64,000 nucleotides of DNA from Variovorax sp. HW608 (GTDB taxonomy: Bacteria; Pseudomonadota; Gammaproteobacteria; Burkholderiales; Burkholderiaceae_C): assembly GCF_900090195.1 (NCBI RefSeq), contig NZ_LT607803.1, forward strand, positions 3,162,001 through 3,226,000, given 5' to 3'. The position numbers and the translations under genes are program-made. The notes under the pieces were generated by a model. The model made no database searches, had not been told where the DNA came from, and worked only from the letters and a program-made list of their open reading frames with translations. Below are positions 49,927 through 60,720 of the stretch, one piece after another. Numbering within the stretch: position 1 is the first letter of the stretch; each line of letters opens with the position of its first letter.

Positions 49927-51195
49927 CTACTTGTAGATGTAATCCCGGACAAACGGGTACTGCGACTGCGCGCCGCGGATCGGGCCATCGCCCGCCTTGC
50001 CGTCGGGCTTGACGGCAAGCATCTGGTGCAGCGCGATCCAGCCCTGCTCGAAGCTCATCGCCGAACCCGCCAGGTACAGCCGGTACGCGCGCAGGATGCG
50101 CTCGGCGTTCTCGCCCTGCCCGCCGCCGCTGCCCTTGAGTACTTCGCGCGCCTTGTCGAGCTGCGATTCGAGCGCGTCCGACCAGGCCCACAGCGTGCGC
50201 GCATAGTGCGGGCGCAGGTTCTCGGTATCGACCATCTCCAGCCCTGCCGCCGCCGTCTCGCGCAGCACGTGGGTCACGTGAAGCAGCTCGCCGCCCGGGA
50301 AGATGTACTTCTCGATGAAGTCGCCCATGCCGGCGCCGAGCTGCCTGTAGTCGAGCTGGCCCGAGGTGATGCCGTGGTTCAGCACCATGCCGCCGGGCGC
50401 GAGCAGCGAATGGATCTTGCGGAAATACACCGGCATGTTGGCCGCGCCGACGTGCTCGAACATGCCGACCGACGAGATCTTGTCGAAGGGCTTGGCGGGA
50501 TCGAGCGCGCGGTAGTCGCGCAGCTCCACACGCACGCGGCCCTGGAGGCCCTTCTCCTCGATCAGCCGCTGCACGTGCGCATGCTGGTTCTTCGACAGCG
50601 TGATGCCGGTCGCATCCACGCCGTAGTGCTCGGCCGCCCACATCAAGAGCGCGCCCCAGCCTGATCCGATGTCGAGGAAGCGCTCGCCGGGCTTCAGCAT
50701 CAGCTTGCGGCAGATGTGGTCGAGCTTGGCTTCCTGCGCCTCGCCGAGTGTCATCGCCGCGTCACGGAAGTAGGCGCACGAATACACGCGGCGCGCATCG
50801 AGCCACAGCGCGTAGAAGTCGTCGGAGACGTCGTAGTGGAACTCGATCTGCCGGGCGTCCTTGCCCAGCGAGTGCGCGCCGCGCGACTTGGCGCGACGCT
50901 GCATGCGGCTCCACCAGGTGGCGTTGGTCTCGGCCGGATTGCCCGGCAGCAGGCTGACGGTGGCGTCGATCAGATCGCGCATCGCGCCTTCGATCTGGAC
51001 GCGGCCTTCGACGTAGGCCTCGCCGATCGCGCCGACCTGCCGGGTCGCGAGCTTGGCCAGCGCGGACCACTCGGAAAAAGCCAGGGTGACGCGAGAACCG
51101 GGCTTGGCAACCTGCCGGCCGTCGGGAAGCCGCAGCGTGATGGGAACGGGCAGCGCGGAAAGCTGGGACTCGATCTTCGGCAACAGGCTTTGCAT
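49927..51195 (-). CDS. Cyclopropane-fatty-acyl-phospholipid synthase family protein
   Basis: A 422-residue SAM-dependent enzyme that adds a methylene bridge to unsaturated acyl chains of membrane phospholipids. The N-terminal substrate-binding region is followed by the Rossmann core with SAM motif FLDIGSGWGALL, the block ATGITLSKNQHAHVQRL, and the family signature SVGMFEHVGAANMPVYF. The conserved YIFPGGELLH segment is also present. It has no transmembrane segment, as expected for a peripheral membrane enzyme. I chose the ATG at 51193-51195 because upstream sequence is promoter of the divergent operon. It is divergent from the aminobenzoyl-CoA operon. Confidence 0.9.
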   Translation of the reverse strand: MQSLLPKIESQLSALPVPITLRLPDGRQVAKPGSRVTLAFSEWSALAKLATRQVGAIGEAYVEGRVQIEGAMRDLIDATVSLLPGNPAETNATWWSRMQRRAKSRGAHSLGKDARQIEFHYDVSDDFYALWLDARRVYSCAYFRDAAMTLGEAQEAKLDHICRKLMLKPGERFLDIGSGWGALLMWAAEHYGVDATGITLSKNQHAHVQRLIEEKGLQGRVRVELRDYRALDPAKPFDKISSVGMFEHVGAANMPVYFRKIHSLLAPGGMVLNHGITSGQLDYRQLGAGMGDFIEKYIFPGGELLHVTHVLRETAAAGLEMVDTENLRPHYARTLWAWSDALESQLDKAREVLKGSGGGQGENAERILRAYRLYLAGSAMSFEQGWIALHQMLAVKPDGKAGDGPIRGAQSQYPFVRDYIYK

Positions 51196-51266
51196 GTTAC
51201 TGATTCTTGCGAGCGCCAGCGACCGCGTCAACTGGGGTACCCGGGCAAACCCGGTGCGAACGCGGG

Positions 51267-51295
51267 TTGACAGCAAATCGTTTATGTCTAAACTA
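51267..51295 (+). promoter_or_regulatory. Sigma-70-like promoter with overlapping dyad, start of the aminobenzoyl-CoA operon
   Basis: TTGACA (51267-51272), a 16-bp spacer and TAAACT (51289-51294) form a good housekeeping promoter about 8 bp upstream of the start codon region. The dyad GTTTA-TGTC-TAAAC at 51280-51293 covers the -10 region, a natural repressor site for the MarR protein at 53663-54139. The very short leader implies a nearly leaderless mRNA if this promoter is used. Confidence 0.5.
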
Positions 51296-51302
51296 TTTAT
51301 CC

Positions 51303-53663
51303 ATGAATAGCTCAACCCCGAACCTTCACCGCGTGTTGTGCATTGGCGGCGGCCCGGCCGGCCTGTATTTCGCGCTCTTGATGAAAGCCCGGCAGCCGGC
51401 CCTCGACATCACGGTCGTCGAGCGCAACCGCCCCTTCGACACCTTCGGCTGGGGTGTCGTGCTCAGCGACCAGACCCTCGACAACCTGGCCGCGGCCGAC
51501 CCCGAAACGGCGAAGCTCATCGGCGGCGAGTTCCATCACTGGGACGACATCCAGGTGTTCTTCAAGGGCCGTCAGGTACGCTCCGGCGGTCACGGCTTCT
51601 GCGGCATCGGCCGCAAGCGGCTCCTGAACATCCTGCAGGAGCGCTGCCTCGCGCTCGGCGTCAAGCTGGTGTTCGAAACCGACGTCACGGACGACCAGGC
51701 GCTGGCCGCGCAGTACGACGCCGACCTGGTGATCGCGAGCGACGGCCTCAACAGCCGCATCCGCCAGCGCTATGCCGACGTCTTCGAGCCCGACATCGAC
51801 CTGCGCGAGTGCCGCTTCGTGTGGCTCGGCACGCACCAGACCTTCGATGCCTTCACCTTCGCGTTCGAAGAGACCGAGCACGGCTGGTTCCAGGCGCACG
51901 CCTACCAGTTCGACAACGACACCTCCACCTTCATCGTCGAGACGCCCGAGGAGGTCTGGAAGGCCCACGGCCTCGACAAGATGGAGCAGCCCGAGGCGAT
52001 CGCCTTCTGCGAAAAGATGTTCGCGAAGTACCTCGGCGGACACAAGCTCATCAGCAATGCATCGCACCTGCGCGGCTCGGCCAACTGGATCCGCTTCCCG
52101 CGCGTGATCTGCAAGCACTGGACGCACCGCATCAAGGTGAAAGGCCGCGACGTCCCGGTGGTGCTCATGGGCGACGCGGCGCACACCGCGCATTTCTCGA
52201 TCGGCTCGGGCACCAAGCTGGCGCTCGAAGACGCGATCGACCTCGCGAACGAATTCGGCAGCGGCCACGCGATCGACGAGGTGCTGACCGCCTACGAGGC
52301 GCGCCGCAGCGTCGAGGTGCTCAAGATCCAGAACGCGGCGCGCAACTCCACCGAGTGGTTCGAGAACGTCGACCGCTACACCGGCATGGAAATCGAGCAG
52401 TTCGCCTACTCGCTGCTCACGCGCTCGCAGCGCATCAGCCACGAGAACCTGCGCCTGCGCGACCCCCAGTGGCTCGGAGGCTACGAGCAGTGGCTCGCGG
52501 GCGGCAAGCCGCTGCCGCCGATGCTGATGCCGCTGACCGTGCGCGGGCTCACGCTCAAGAACCGCATCGTGGTCTCGCCGATGGCCACCTACAGCGCGGT
52601 CGACGGCGTGCCGCAGGACTTCCTGCTCGTGCACCTCGGCGCACGCGCACTCGGCGGCGCCGGCATGGTCTTCGTCGAGATGACCAGCCCGACGCCCGAA
52701 GGCCGCATCACCCCCGGGTGCACCGGGCTCTACAACGACGCCCAGCAGGCGGCTTTCAAGCGCATCGTCGATTTCGTGCACACGCAGTCGACCGCCAGGA
52801 TCGCGATGCAGCTCGGCCACAGCGGCCCCAAGGGCTCGACGCAGCTCGGCTGGGAAGCCACCGACGAGCCGCTGCCGCAGGGCAACTGGCCGCTGCTCGC
52901 GGCGAGCGCCCTGCCCTACGGCGAACAGAACCAGATGCCCGCGCAGATGACGCGCGCCGACATGGACCTCATGCGCGACCAGTTCGTCGCCTCGACCCGG
53001 CGCGCCGCCGAAGCGGGCTTCGACTGGCTCGAACTGCATTGCGCGCACGGCTACCTGCTGTCGTCCTTCCTGAGCCCGCTGACGAACCTGCGCACCGACG
53101 AATACGGCGGCAGCCTCGAGAACCGCCTGCGCTATCCGCTCGAAGTGTTCCGCGCGATGCGCGCTGCGTGGCCGCAGGAGAGGCCGATGAGCGTGCGGAT
53201 CTCCGCGCACGACTGGGCACCGGGCGGCAACACCGCCGATGACGCGGTCGAAATGGCGCGCGCCTTCAAGGAAGCCGGCGCCGACTTCATCGACGTCTCC
53301 TCGGGCCAGACCACGCGCGGCGCCAGGCCGGTGTATGGCCGCATGTACCAGACCCCTTTCGCGGACCGCATCCGCAACGAGGTCGGCATCTCCACCATCG
53401 CGGTCGGCGCGATCACCGACGCCGACCAGGCGAACAGCATCATCGCCGCCGGCCGTGCCGACCTGTGCGCGCTCGCCCGGCCGCATCTGGCCGACCCGGC
53501 CTGGACGCTGCACGAGACCGCCAAGCTGCAGAACCGCGACGTCGACTGGCCGAAGCAGTACCTGAGCGGCCGCGACCAGATGTACCGCGAGATCGCCAAG
53601 CAGCAGCAGCTGGCGGCCGCGGTCGCCGCGGGACAGCGCCCGGCAGCCGAAGAGACACACTGA
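51303..53663 (+). CDS. 2-aminobenzoyl-CoA monooxygenase/reductase-like bifunctional flavoprotein (or salicylyl-CoA 5-hydroxylase/oxidoreductase)
   Basis: A 786-residue fusion. Residues 1-380 are a p-hydroxybenzoate-hydroxylase-type FAD monooxygenase ([41 protein letters not shown]). From about 405 there is an old-yellow-enzyme-type FMN domain ([48 protein letters not shown]). This layout is that of the Azoarcus 2-aminobenzoyl-CoA monooxygenase/reductase, which hydroxylates and then dearomatises the CoA thioester; salicylyl-CoA hydroxylases share the first half. Adjacent 2-aminobenzoate-CoA ligase favours anthranilate. I chose the ATG at 51303. The stop overlaps the MarR start as TGATG. Confidence 0.85.
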   Translation: MNSSTPNLHRVLCIGGGPAGLYFALLMKARQPALDITVVERNRPFDTFGWGVVLSDQTLDNLAAADPETAKLIGGEFHHWDDIQVFFKGRQVRSGGHGFCGIGRKRLLNILQERCLALGVKLVFETDVTDDQALAAQYDADLVIASDGLNSRIRQRYADVFEPDIDLRECRFVWLGTHQTFDAFTFAFEETEHGWFQAHAYQFDNDTSTFIVETPEEVWKAHGLDKMEQPEAIAFCEKMFAKYLGGHKLISNASHLRGSANWIRFPRVICKHWTHRIKVKGRDVPVVLMGDAAHTAHFSIGSGTKLALEDAIDLANEFGSGHAIDEVLTAYEARRSVEVLKIQNAARNSTEWFENVDRYTGMEIEQFAYSLLTRSQRISHENLRLRDPQWLGGYEQWLAGGKPLPPMLMPLTVRGLTLKNRIVVSPMATYSAVDGVPQDFLLVHLGARALGGAGMVFVEMTSPTPEGRITPGCTGLYNDAQQAAFKRIVDFVHTQSTARIAMQLGHSGPKGSTQLGWEATDEPLPQGNWPLLAASALPYGEQNQMPAQMTRADMDLMRDQFVASTRRAAEAGFDWLELHCAHGYLLSSFLSPLTNLRTDEYGGSLENRLRYPLEVFRAMRAAWPQERPMSVRISAHDWAPGGNTADDAVEMARAFKEAGADFIDVSSGQTTRGARPVYGRMYQTPFADRIRNEVGISTIAVGAITDADQANSIIAAGRADLCALARPHLADPAWTLHETAKLQNRDVDWPKQYLSGRDQMYREIAKQQQLAAAVAAGQRPAAEETH

Positions 53664-54139
53664 TGGACTTAGAGGCCCGCGCCCACAGCGAGCATCCGGA
53701 GGAGCTGCGCCTCTGGCTGCGCCTCCTGACCTGCACCCAGCTCATCGAGAAGCAGGTCCGCAACGAGCTGCGCGAGCAGTTCGCCACCACGCTGCCGCGC
53801 TTCGACCTCATGTCGCAACTCGAACGCGCGCCCGAGGGACTGAAGATGAACGAGCTGTCGCGCCGCATGATGGTCACCGGCGGCAACGTCACCGGCATCA
53901 CCGACCAGCTGGTGTCCGAAGGTCTCGTGGAGCGGGTCGACGTCGAAGGCGACCGCCGCGCCTGGCGCGTACGCCTCACCGCACGCGGACGCAAGCTCTT
54001 CAACGACATGGCGCAGCAGCACGAGGCATGGATCTGCGAGGCGTTCTCCGCGCTGAACCCCAAGGAGATCGCGCAACTTCACAAGCTGCTCGGCAAGGTC
54101 AAGCAGCACTCACATCAACAATTGGCGGAGACTCTATGA
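53663..54139 (+). CDS. MarR family transcriptional regulator
   Basis: A 158-residue winged-helix regulator. The recognition region is [28 protein letters not shown], followed by the wing [26 protein letters not shown], the MarR DRR-wing-LT pattern. It is encoded inside the catabolic operon and overlaps both neighbours by 1-4 bp. MarR proteins of such clusters are usually repressors released by an aryl-CoA thioester; the dyad at 51280-51293 over the promoter is the likely target. Confidence 0.9.
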   Translation: MDLEARAHSEHPEELRLWLRLLTCTQLIEKQVRNELREQFATTLPRFDLMSQLERAPEGLKMNELSRRMMVTGGNVTGITDQLVSEGLVERVDVEGDRRAWRVRLTARGRKLFNDMAQQHEAWICEAFSALNPKEIAQLHKLLGKVKQHSHQQLAETL

Positions 54140-54990
54140 AGCACTACATCGGCGCGGACAACCCCATGCGCGCCCAGTTCGATCCGAAGGCGGACTACGC
54201 CGCCACACACTTCTCCTGGTCATTCAAGGACGGCGTCGGCACGGTCACCCTCAACCGGCCCGAGCGCAAGAACCCGCTGACCTTCGATTCGTACGCGGAG
54301 CTGCGCGACCTGTTCCGCGCCTTGTATTTCGCGACCGACGTGAAGGCGATCGTCGTGACCGGCGCGGGCGGGAATTTCTGCTCGGGCGGCGACGTGCACG
54401 AGATCATCGGTCCGCTCACCAAGATGCGCATGCCCGAGCTGCTGGAGTTCACGCGCATGACGGGCGACCTGGTGAAGGCGATCCGCCACTGCCCGCAGCC
54501 GATCGTCGGCGCGATCGACGGCGTTTGCGCCGGCGCCGGCGCGATGATCGCGCTGGCCTGCGACATCCGCTACGGCACGCCTGGGGCGAAGACCGCCTTC
54601 CTTTTCACGCGCGTCGGGCTCGCAGGCGCCGACATGGGGGCCTGCGCGCTGCTGCCGCGCGTGATCGGCCAGGGCCGGGCGTCGGAACTGCTCTTCACCG
54701 GCCGCGCGATGAACGCGCAGGAAGGCCTGGCATGGGGCTTCTTCAATGCGCTGCATGAAAGCGACGGCCTGCTCGAAGCCGCGACCGCCATGGCGCGCGA
54801 ACTCGCACAGGGCCCGACCTTCGCGCACGGCATGACGAAGACGATGCTGTCGCACGAATGGGCGATGACCATCGACCAGGCCATCGAGGCCGAAGCCCAG
54901 GCACAGGCCATCTGCATGCAGACCGAGGACTTCAAGCGCGCCTTCGAGGCCTTCGCGGCCAAGCGCAAGCCGGTGTTCGAGGGGGACTGA
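54136..54990 (+). CDS. Enoyl-CoA hydratase/isomerase family protein
   Basis: A 284-residue crotonase-fold enzyme. The oxyanion-hole strands are [20 protein letters not shown] and [16 protein letters not shown], and the acid/base region is [20 protein letters not shown]. The GNFCSGGD motif is the standard one. The Glu144-equivalent is replaced by a glycine/alanine segment (LAGAD), so it may use one carboxylate, with possible hydratase, isomerase or ring-hydrolase activity on a dearomatised CoA intermediate. It overlaps marR by ATGA. Confidence 0.88.
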   Translation: MKHYIGADNPMRAQFDPKADYAATHFSWSFKDGVGTVTLNRPERKNPLTFDSYAELRDLFRALYFATDVKAIVVTGAGGNFCSGGDVHEIIGPLTKMRMPELLEFTRMTGDLVKAIRHCPQPIVGAIDGVCAGAGAMIALACDIRYGTPGAKTAFLFTRVGLAGADMGACALLPRVIGQGRASELLFTGRAMNAQEGLAWGFFNALHESDGLLEAATAMARELAQGPTFAHGMTKTMLSHEWAMTIDQAIEAEAQAQAICMQTEDFKRAFEAFAAKRKPVFEGD

Positions 54991-54993
54991 TCC

Positions 54994-56187
54994 ATGGCCG
55001 CATCCTCTGTCGATCCTTCCACGACGCACCTCGCGCTGCCGTTCTTCGATGACGCGCATCGCGCGCTGGCGCGCGACCTGCTGCCGTGGGCGCGCGCGCA
55101 GTCGGTGGACGAGCGCGACGATCGCGCCGCCTGCCGCGACTGGGTCCGGCGCCTCGGCGATGCCGGGTGGCTGCGCTACTGCGTGCCGGCCGCTTCGGGC
55201 GGCGCGCTCGACCGGCTCGATTCGCGCGCGCTGGTGCTGCTGCGCGAGACGCTGGCCTTCCATTCGCCGCTGGCCGATTTCGCCTTCGCGATGCAGGGGC
55301 TGGGCAGTGGCGCGATCACGCTCGCGGGTAGCGCCGAGCAGCACGCGAACTACCTCGTGCCGGTGGGTCGCGGCGACAAGATCGCGGCCTTTGCGCTGAG
55401 CGAGCCCGACGCCGGCTCCGATGTCGGCGCGATGGCCATGCGCGCGGAGCCCACCGCCGACGGCTGGCGCCTTGCCGGCGAGAAGACCTGGATCAGCAAC
55501 GGCGGGCTCGCGGACTTCTATTGCGTCTTCGCCAAGACCGATCCGGGCGCCGGTTCGCGCGGCATCACCGCGTTCATCGTCGACGCGAAGACGCCGGGGC
55601 TCGACACCTCGTCACATATCGACGTCATGGCGCCGCATCCGCTGGCCACGCTGCGCTTCGACGGCTGCGTGGTTCCGAAGAGCGCCCAGCTCGGCGAGCT
55701 GAACGGCGGCTTCAAGCTGGCGATGCGCACGCTCGACATCTTCCGCGCCTCGGTCGCCGGCGCCGCGCTGGGCATGGGACGCCGGGCACTGACCGAAGCC
55801 GTGCAGCATGCACAGAAGCGCAAGATGTTCGGTCAGACGCTGGCCGACTTCCAGCTCACGCAGGCCAAGCTCGGCGAGATGGCCGCGCTGGTCGATGCCG
55901 GCGCGCTGCTGACCTATCGCGCCGCCTGGATGCGCGACGACAGCGAGCGTCGCGGCGCGCCGGCCGTCGGCGACCTGACCGCCGCCGCCGCCATGGCCAA
56001 GATGAGCGCCACCGAGAACGCGAGCCGGGTGATCGACATGGCGCTGCAGATGCACGGCGGCCTCGGCGTCAAGGTCGGCAGCAAGGTCGAGAGCCTCTAC
56101 CGCGACATCCGGTCCCTGCGCATCTACGAAGGCGCGACGGAGGTCCAGCAGCTCATCATCGGCAAATCCGTCCTGAGGACCCCATGA
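54994..56187 (+). CDS. Acyl-CoA dehydrogenase
   Basis: A 397-residue FAD enzyme of the acyl-CoA dehydrogenase family. Central-domain substrate and FAD contacts are [16 protein letters not shown] and [17 protein letters not shown]. The helical C-terminal domain has the FAD-binding [14 protein letters not shown] block and [17 protein letters not shown], in which the Glu of YEG is the expected catalytic base. It oxidises an alicyclic or acyclic CoA intermediate and passes electrons to ETF. It starts 3 bp after the hydratase stop and overlaps the ligase gene by ATGA. Confidence 0.92.
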   Translation: MAASSVDPSTTHLALPFFDDAHRALARDLLPWARAQSVDERDDRAACRDWVRRLGDAGWLRYCVPAASGGALDRLDSRALVLLRETLAFHSPLADFAFAMQGLGSGAITLAGSAEQHANYLVPVGRGDKIAAFALSEPDAGSDVGAMAMRAEPTADGWRLAGEKTWISNGGLADFYCVFAKTDPGAGSRGITAFIVDAKTPGLDTSSHIDVMAPHPLATLRFDGCVVPKSAQLGELNGGFKLAMRTLDIFRASVAGAALGMGRRALTEAVQHAQKRKMFGQTLADFQLTQAKLGEMAALVDAGALLTYRAAWMRDDSERRGAPAVGDLTAAAAMAKMSATENASRVIDMALQMHGGLGVKVGSKVESLYRDIRSLRIYEGATEVQQLIIGKSVLRTP

Positions 56188-57800
56188 ACAGCGCGCAAAT
56201 CGACCGCTTCGTGCATGACCGGCTGCCGCCGGCCGACCAGTTGCCGATCTTCCGCTACGACCTGCCCGAGCTTCGACTGCCCGATCAGCTGAACCTGGTC
56301 GAGGAACTGCTCGACAAGGCGGCGGACAAAGGCTTCGCGGACAAGCCGATGCTGCGCTCCCCGGCCAGGACGCTCACGTACGCCGAGGCCGCGGTCGAGG
56401 TCAACCGCATTGCGCAGGTGCTGACCGAGGACCTGGGGCTGGTGCCGGGCAATCGCGTGCTGCTGCGCGGGGGCAATTCGATCCCGATGGCCCTGGCGTG
56501 GCTGGCGGTGGTCAAGGCCGGCATGATCGCGGTCGCGACCATGCCGCTGCTTCGCGCCAAGGAGCTGGGCGAGATCCTCGAGAAGGCGCAGCCCGCCGTC
56601 GCGCTGTGCGACGGCAAGCTGCTGGACGAGCTGCAGACGGCCAGGGAGGCACATCCGGTGCTCAGGACGATCGTCGCCTTCAACCAGCCCGATGCGCCGG
56701 ATTCGCTCACCGCGCGCGCCGCGGCCAAGAGCGGCGTGTTCAAGGCGTGTCCCACCTCGGCGGACGACATCGCCCTCTTGGCTTTTACTTCGGGGACGAC
56801 CGGCAAGCCCAAAGCGCCGGTCACCACGCATCGCGACGTGCTCGCGATGTGCCAGACCTGGCCGCGCCACATCCTGCGGGCACGCAGCGACGACATCGTG
56901 ATCGGCTCGCCGCCGCTGGCCTTCACCTTCGGTCTCGGCGGCCTGCTGATCTTCCCGATGTGGGCTGGCGCTTCGGTCTACTTCCACGACGGCCCCTACA
57001 CGCCCGAGACGATGGTGCAGGTCATCCGGAACGTCGGCGCGACGATCTGCTACACCGCGCCCACCTTCTACCGGCAGATGGCGGCATTCGCGAAGCAGCA
57101 TGGCGTGCCCAGCCTTCGCATCAGCGTCAGCGCCGGCGAAGCGCTGCCCGATGCGACGCGGCAGCTCTGGAAACAGGCGACCGGCGTCGAGATGCTCGAC
57201 GGCATCGGCGGCACCGAGGTGTTCCACATCTACATCTCGGCGGCCGGCAGCGACGTGCGCCGCGGCGCGGTCGGCAAGGCCGTGCCCGGCTTCACCGCGA
57301 GGATCGTCGATGACGAGGGCAACGAGGTGCCGCGGGGCACGGTGGGCAGGCTGGCCATCATCGGCCCGGTGGGCTGCCGCTACCTGGACGATCCGCGTCA
57401 GCGCGACTACGTCAGGAACGGCTGGAACTACCCGGGCGACGCTTTCGTCGAGGACGAGGACGGCTACTTCTTCTACCAGTCGCGCGCCGACGACATGATC
57501 GTCACCGCGGGCTACAACGTCGGCGGGCCCGAGGTCGAAGACGCGCTGCTCAAGCACCCCGCGGTGGCGGAATGCGGCGTCATCGGCAAGCCGGACGAGG
57601 AGCGCGGAATGATCGTCAAGGCGTTCTGCGTCCTCAAGCCCGGGCACACAGGCGATGCGGCGCTGGTCAAGGCGCTGCAGGATCACGTCAAGGCGAGCAT
57701 CGCGCCTTTCAAATATCCCCGGGAGGTCGCGTTCGTGGCGAGCCTGCCGCGCACCGAGACCGGGAAACTCCAACGATTCAAACTGAGGCAACTCGCATGA
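56184..57800 (+). CDS. 2-aminobenzoate-CoA ligase-like (benzoate-CoA ligase family) enzyme
   Basis: A 538-residue ANL-superfamily aryl-CoA ligase. The P-loop is LLAFTSGTTGKPKAPVTTH, followed by SPPLAFTFGLGGLLIFP and IGGTEVFHIYISAAG, then YFFYQSRADDMIVTAGYNVGGPEVE and the catalytic-lysine tail PRTETGKLQRFKL. The FTFGLGG and GTEVFHI segments are characteristic of the benzoate/2-aminobenzoate-CoA ligases. It performs the first step: anthranilate + ATP + CoA to 2-aminobenzoyl-CoA. The start and stop overlap neighbouring genes by 4 bp each. Confidence 0.9.
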   Translation: MNSAQIDRFVHDRLPPADQLPIFRYDLPELRLPDQLNLVEELLDKAADKGFADKPMLRSPARTLTYAEAAVEVNRIAQVLTEDLGLVPGNRVLLRGGNSIPMALAWLAVVKAGMIAVATMPLLRAKELGEILEKAQPAVALCDGKLLDELQTAREAHPVLRTIVAFNQPDAPDSLTARAAAKSGVFKACPTSADDIALLAFTSGTTGKPKAPVTTHRDVLAMCQTWPRHILRARSDDIVIGSPPLAFTFGLGGLLIFPMWAGASVYFHDGPYTPETMVQVIRNVGATICYTAPTFYRQMAAFAKQHGVPSLRISVSAGEALPDATRQLWKQATGVEMLDGIGGTEVFHIYISAAGSDVRRGAVGKAVPGFTARIVDDEGNEVPRGTVGRLAIIGPVGCRYLDDPRQRDYVRNGWNYPGDAFVEDEDGYFFYQSRADDMIVTAGYNVGGPEVEDALLKHPAVAECGVIGKPDEERGMIVKAFCVLKPGHTGDAALVKALQDHVKASIAPFKYPREVAFVASLPRTETGKLQRFKLRQLA

Positions 57801-58192
57801 TCAAACTCCTCCAACCCCCTGGCTGGGCCCCTCCGAAAGGCTACGCGAACGGCGTCGCCGCACGCGGCACCATGGTGTTCGTCGGCGGACAGATCGGCTG
57901 GAATGCGCAGCAGCAATTCGAATCGGACGACTTCATCGAACAGACGGGGCTGGCGCTCAGAAACATCGTCGAAATCCTGCGCGAGGCCGGTGCCGGACCC
58001 GAGCACATGGTGCGCATGACCTGGTACGTGACCGATCGCGATGAGTACAACCGCCGCCTGGGCGAACTCGGCCCGGTGTACCGCGATGCGATGGGCCGCA
58101 ACTTTCCCGCGATGACTTGCGTGCAGGTGGCGGCGCTGGTCGAATCCCGCGCCAAAGTGGAAATCGAGGTCACCGCTGTAATCCCCGATTGA
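57797..58192 (+). CDS. RidA/YjgF family protein without the catalytic arginine
   Basis: A 131-residue Rid-family protein: GYANGVAARGTMVFVGGQIGW, VRMTWYVTDRDEYNRR, FPAMTCVQVAALVESRAKVEIEV. In enamine/imine deaminases such as RidA the sequence PARSCVEV carries the essential Arg105; here it reads PAMTCVQV, with Met at residue 106. It therefore belongs to a Rid subgroup that does not use that arginine. In this operon a deaminating step on an amino-group-bearing CoA intermediate is a natural guess, by analogy to 2-aminomuconate deaminases of the YjgF family. It closes the operon and a strong terminator follows. Confidence 0.85.
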   Translation: MIKLLQPPGWAPPKGYANGVAARGTMVFVGGQIGWNAQQQFESDDFIEQTGLALRNIVEILREAGAGPEHMVRMTWYVTDRDEYNRRLGELGPVYRDAMGRNFPAMTCVQVAALVESRAKVEIEVTAVIPD

Positions 58193-58212
58193 TTCGAAAC
58201 GACGCACAAAAG

Positions 58213-58246
58213 AAAACGCCCACTTGAAAAAGTGGGCGTTTTTATT

Positions 58247-58247
<1 letters not shown>
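58213..58247 (+). terminator. Intrinsic terminator of the aminobenzoyl-CoA operon
   Basis: A perfect 12-bp stem AAAACGCCCACT / AGTGGGCGTTTT with the loop TGAAAA, followed by TATTT. It lies 20 bp after the RidA-like stop codon. The A-rich left arm makes it a likely bidirectional terminator also for the tRNA/ribosomal transcript coming from the right. Confidence 0.92.
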
Positions 58248-58323
<76 letters not shown>

Positions 58324-58341
58324 GCAGACGTAAATTATAGC

Positions 58342-58740
58342 TTATTCCGCAGCGGCTTGCTCGTCGGCAGCCTCAGAAACTTCAGGGCGATCGACCAGTT
58401 CGACCAGCGCCATGGGCGCGTTGTCGCCGACGCGGAAACCCATCTTGAGAATGCGGGTGTAGCCGCCAGGACGAGCCTGGTAGCGCGGACCGAGTTCACC
58501 GAAGAGCTTCACGACGCTGTCGCGGCTGCGCAGGCGGTCGAAGGCGAGACGCTTGTTGGCGACCGTCGGCTTCTTGGCCAGGGTGATCATCGGTTCGATG
58601 ACGCGGCGCAGTTCCTTGGCCTTGGGGACCGTGGTCTTGATGACTTCGTGCTCGATGAGCGAATTCATCATGTTCTGCAGCATCGCGAGGCGGTGCGAGC
58701 TGGTGCGGTTGAGTTTGCGGAGTCCGTGTCCGTGACGCAT
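58342..58740 (-). CDS. rplQ: 50S ribosomal protein L17
   Basis: A 132-residue ribosomal protein, [21 protein letters not shown] at the N-terminus and a typical [14 protein letters not shown] block. L17 lies at the exit tunnel region of the large subunit. The start ATG at 58740 is the family start; a longer in-frame reading would add ten residues from the intergenic region. The C-terminal tail is acidic and Ala-rich ([11 protein letters not shown]). It is the last gene of the alpha operon. Confidence 0.96.
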   Translation of the reverse strand: MRHGHGLRKLNRTSSHRLAMLQNMMNSLIEHEVIKTTVPKAKELRRVIEPMITLAKKPTVANKRLAFDRLRSRDSVVKLFGELGPRYQARPGGYTRILKMGFRVGDNAPMALVELVDRPEVSEAADEQAAAE

Positions 58741-58852
58741 GGTGTGTTTTCCTTTACCTTTAAATTGCACCCAGCCGTGTCAGGTACTGGGTGTTCACCT
58801 TCCACCAGAGGATAACAAGGCATGCCGCAAGCGGCAGCCTTGTCCTTCTGGC

Positions 58853-59842
58853 TTATCGTTTGTCGAGGCCGGCCGGCGGCCAGCTTTCGAGCTTCATGCC
58901 CAAGGTCAGGCCGCGCGAGGCGAGCACTTCCTTGATTTCGTTGAGCGACTTGCGACCCAGGTTCGGGGTCTTGAGCAGCTCGTTCTCGGTGCGCTGGATC
59001 AGGTCACCGATGTAGTAGATGTTTTCCGCCTTCAGGCAGTTCGCGGAGCGAACCGTGAGTTCGAGCTCGTCGACCGGACGCAGCAGGATCGGATCGAACT
59101 GCTGGGCGCTGCGCGGCGCCGGCTGGTCGAACGCGGCGAGTTCGCCGCCTTCGAGCTGCGCGAACACGGCCAGTTGCTCGACCAGGATCTTGGCCGAAGC
59201 GCGAACCGCGTCTTCAGCCGTGATGGCGCCGTTGGTCTCGATTTCGACCAGGAGCTTGTCGAGGTCGGTGCGTTGCTCCACACGGGCGCTTTCGACCGTG
59301 TAGCTCACGCGCTTGACCGGCGAGAACGAGGCATCGAGGACGATGCGGCCGATCGACTTGGTCGGCTCGTCCGCATAGCGGCGCATGGTGCCCGGCACGT
59401 AGCCGCGGCCCTTCTCGACCTTGATCTGCATGTCGAGCTTGCCGCCCTGCGACAGGTGAGCGATCACATGATCGGGATTGATGATCTCGACGTCGTGCGG
59501 CGTCTGGATGTCCGACGCCGTCACGGCACCTTCACCGTCCTTGCGCAGGCTCAGCGTGACTTCGTCACGGTTGTGCAGCTTGAACACCACGCCCTTGAGG
59601 TTCAGGAGGATGTTGACCACATCTTCCTGCACGCCATCGATGGACGAGTACTCGTGCAGCACGCCCGCGATCGTGACTTCCGTCGCCGAATAGCCGACCA
59701 TCGACGAAAGCAGAACGCGACGCAGCGCGTTGCCGAGCGTGTGGCCGTAGCCGCGCTCGAACGGCTCGAGCGTGACCTTCGCGCGATTGGGCGCGAGTTG
59801 CTCGACCTGGATCGTCTTGGGTTTCAGCAGGGTGGTTTGCAT
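58853..59842 (-). CDS. rpoA: DNA-directed RNA polymerase alpha subunit
   Basis: A 329-residue alpha subunit. The N-terminal dimerisation domain ([22 protein letters not shown]) and the C-terminal domain ([22 protein letters not shown], ending [12 protein letters not shown]) are both intact. The RSANCLKAE and [10 protein letters not shown] residues contact UP elements and activators. It lies between rpsD and rplQ, the standard position in the alpha operon; length equals the betaproteobacterial norm. Confidence 0.97.
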   Translation of the reverse strand: MQTTLLKPKTIQVEQLAPNRAKVTLEPFERGYGHTLGNALRRVLLSSMVGYSATEVTIAGVLHEYSSIDGVQEDVVNILLNLKGVVFKLHNRDEVTLSLRKDGEGAVTASDIQTPHDVEIINPDHVIAHLSQGGKLDMQIKVEKGRGYVPGTMRRYADEPTKSIGRIVLDASFSPVKRVSYTVESARVEQRTDLDKLLVEIETNGAITAEDAVRASAKILVEQLAVFAQLEGGELAAFDQPAPRSAQQFDPILLRPVDELELTVRSANCLKAENIYYIGDLIQRTENELLKTPNLGRKSLNEIKEVLASRGLTLGMKLESWPPAGLDKR

Positions 59843-59968
59843 GCAGACTTCCTCTCAATACCCCCGGCTCGTTACACCGGTAAGGCTGGTGAAGTCCCCG
59901 GCGGGAATGCCTCCCCGGCGGGAACGAAAAATCAAAAGTACGCGCCGCGTCAGCGGCACGTTATCGCC

Positions 59969-60592
59969 TTACCTTGAATACAGTTCGACGATCAGCGATT
60001 CGTTGATGTCCGAAGCGAATTCGTCGCGATCGGGCACCTTCTTGAAGGTGCCTTCGGCCTTGTCGGCATTCACTTCGACCCAAGCCGGAATCCCGACTTG
60101 CTGTGCCAGTTGGAGCGCTTCGACGACGCGGTTCTGCTTCTTCGACTTGTCGCGGACCGCGATGACGTCGCCGGTCTTGACCAGGTACGACGGGATGTTG
60201 ACCGACTGGCCGTTCACCGTGATCGCCTTGTGCGACACGAGCTGGCGGGCTTCCGCGCGGGTCGAGCCGAAGCCCATGCGATAGACGACGTTGTCCAGGC
60301 GCGACTCGAGGATGAACAGCAGGTTGGCACCCGTGTTGCCGCGGCGGCGGTCAGCTTCTTCGAAGTAGCGGCGGAACTGCTTCTCGAGCACGCCGTACAT
60401 GCGCTTGACCTTCTGCTTTTCGCGCAGTTGCAGACCGAAGTCGGAGGTGCGCTGGCCCGAGGTGCGGCCGTGCTGACCGGGCTTGGAGTCGAACTTGGCC
60501 TTGTCCTGGATCGAACGACGGGCGCTCTTCAGGAACAGGTCGGTGCCTTCGCGGCGCGAGAGTTTGGCCTTGGGGCCGAGGTAGCGTGCCAC
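59969..60592 (-). CDS. rpsD: 30S ribosomal protein S4
   Basis: A 207-residue S4 protein: [20 protein letters not shown], then [19 protein letters not shown] and the S4 RNA-binding domain ([27 protein letters not shown]). The start is GTG at 60590-60592. S4 nucleates 16S rRNA 5'-domain assembly and, in other bacteria, represses its own operon. The 126-bp gap to rpoA holds no gene; a GC-rich stretch with two CCCCGGCGGGAA repeats is present at 59899-59929. Confidence 0.96.
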   Translation of the reverse strand: MARYLGPKAKLSRREGTDLFLKSARRSIQDKAKFDSKPGQHGRTSGQRTSDFGLQLREKQKVKRMYGVLEKQFRRYFEEADRRRGNTGANLLFILESRLDNVVYRMGFGSTRAEARQLVSHKAITVNGQSVNIPSYLVKTGDVIAVRDKSKKQNRVVEALQLAQQVGIPAWVEVNADKAEGTFKKVPDRDEFASDINESLIVELYSR

Positions 60593-60720
60593 TTGATCTT
60601 CCTTTGTTCATCTGCCGCAGTGGACTGCGGGAGCCGTCAGCGGCGTGCCGACGGCGGTGGGCTTGTTAAAAAAGCAAATGCGCAGCGGCCGTGAAGCGCG
60701 CTGCGCCGGACGTCATCGCC

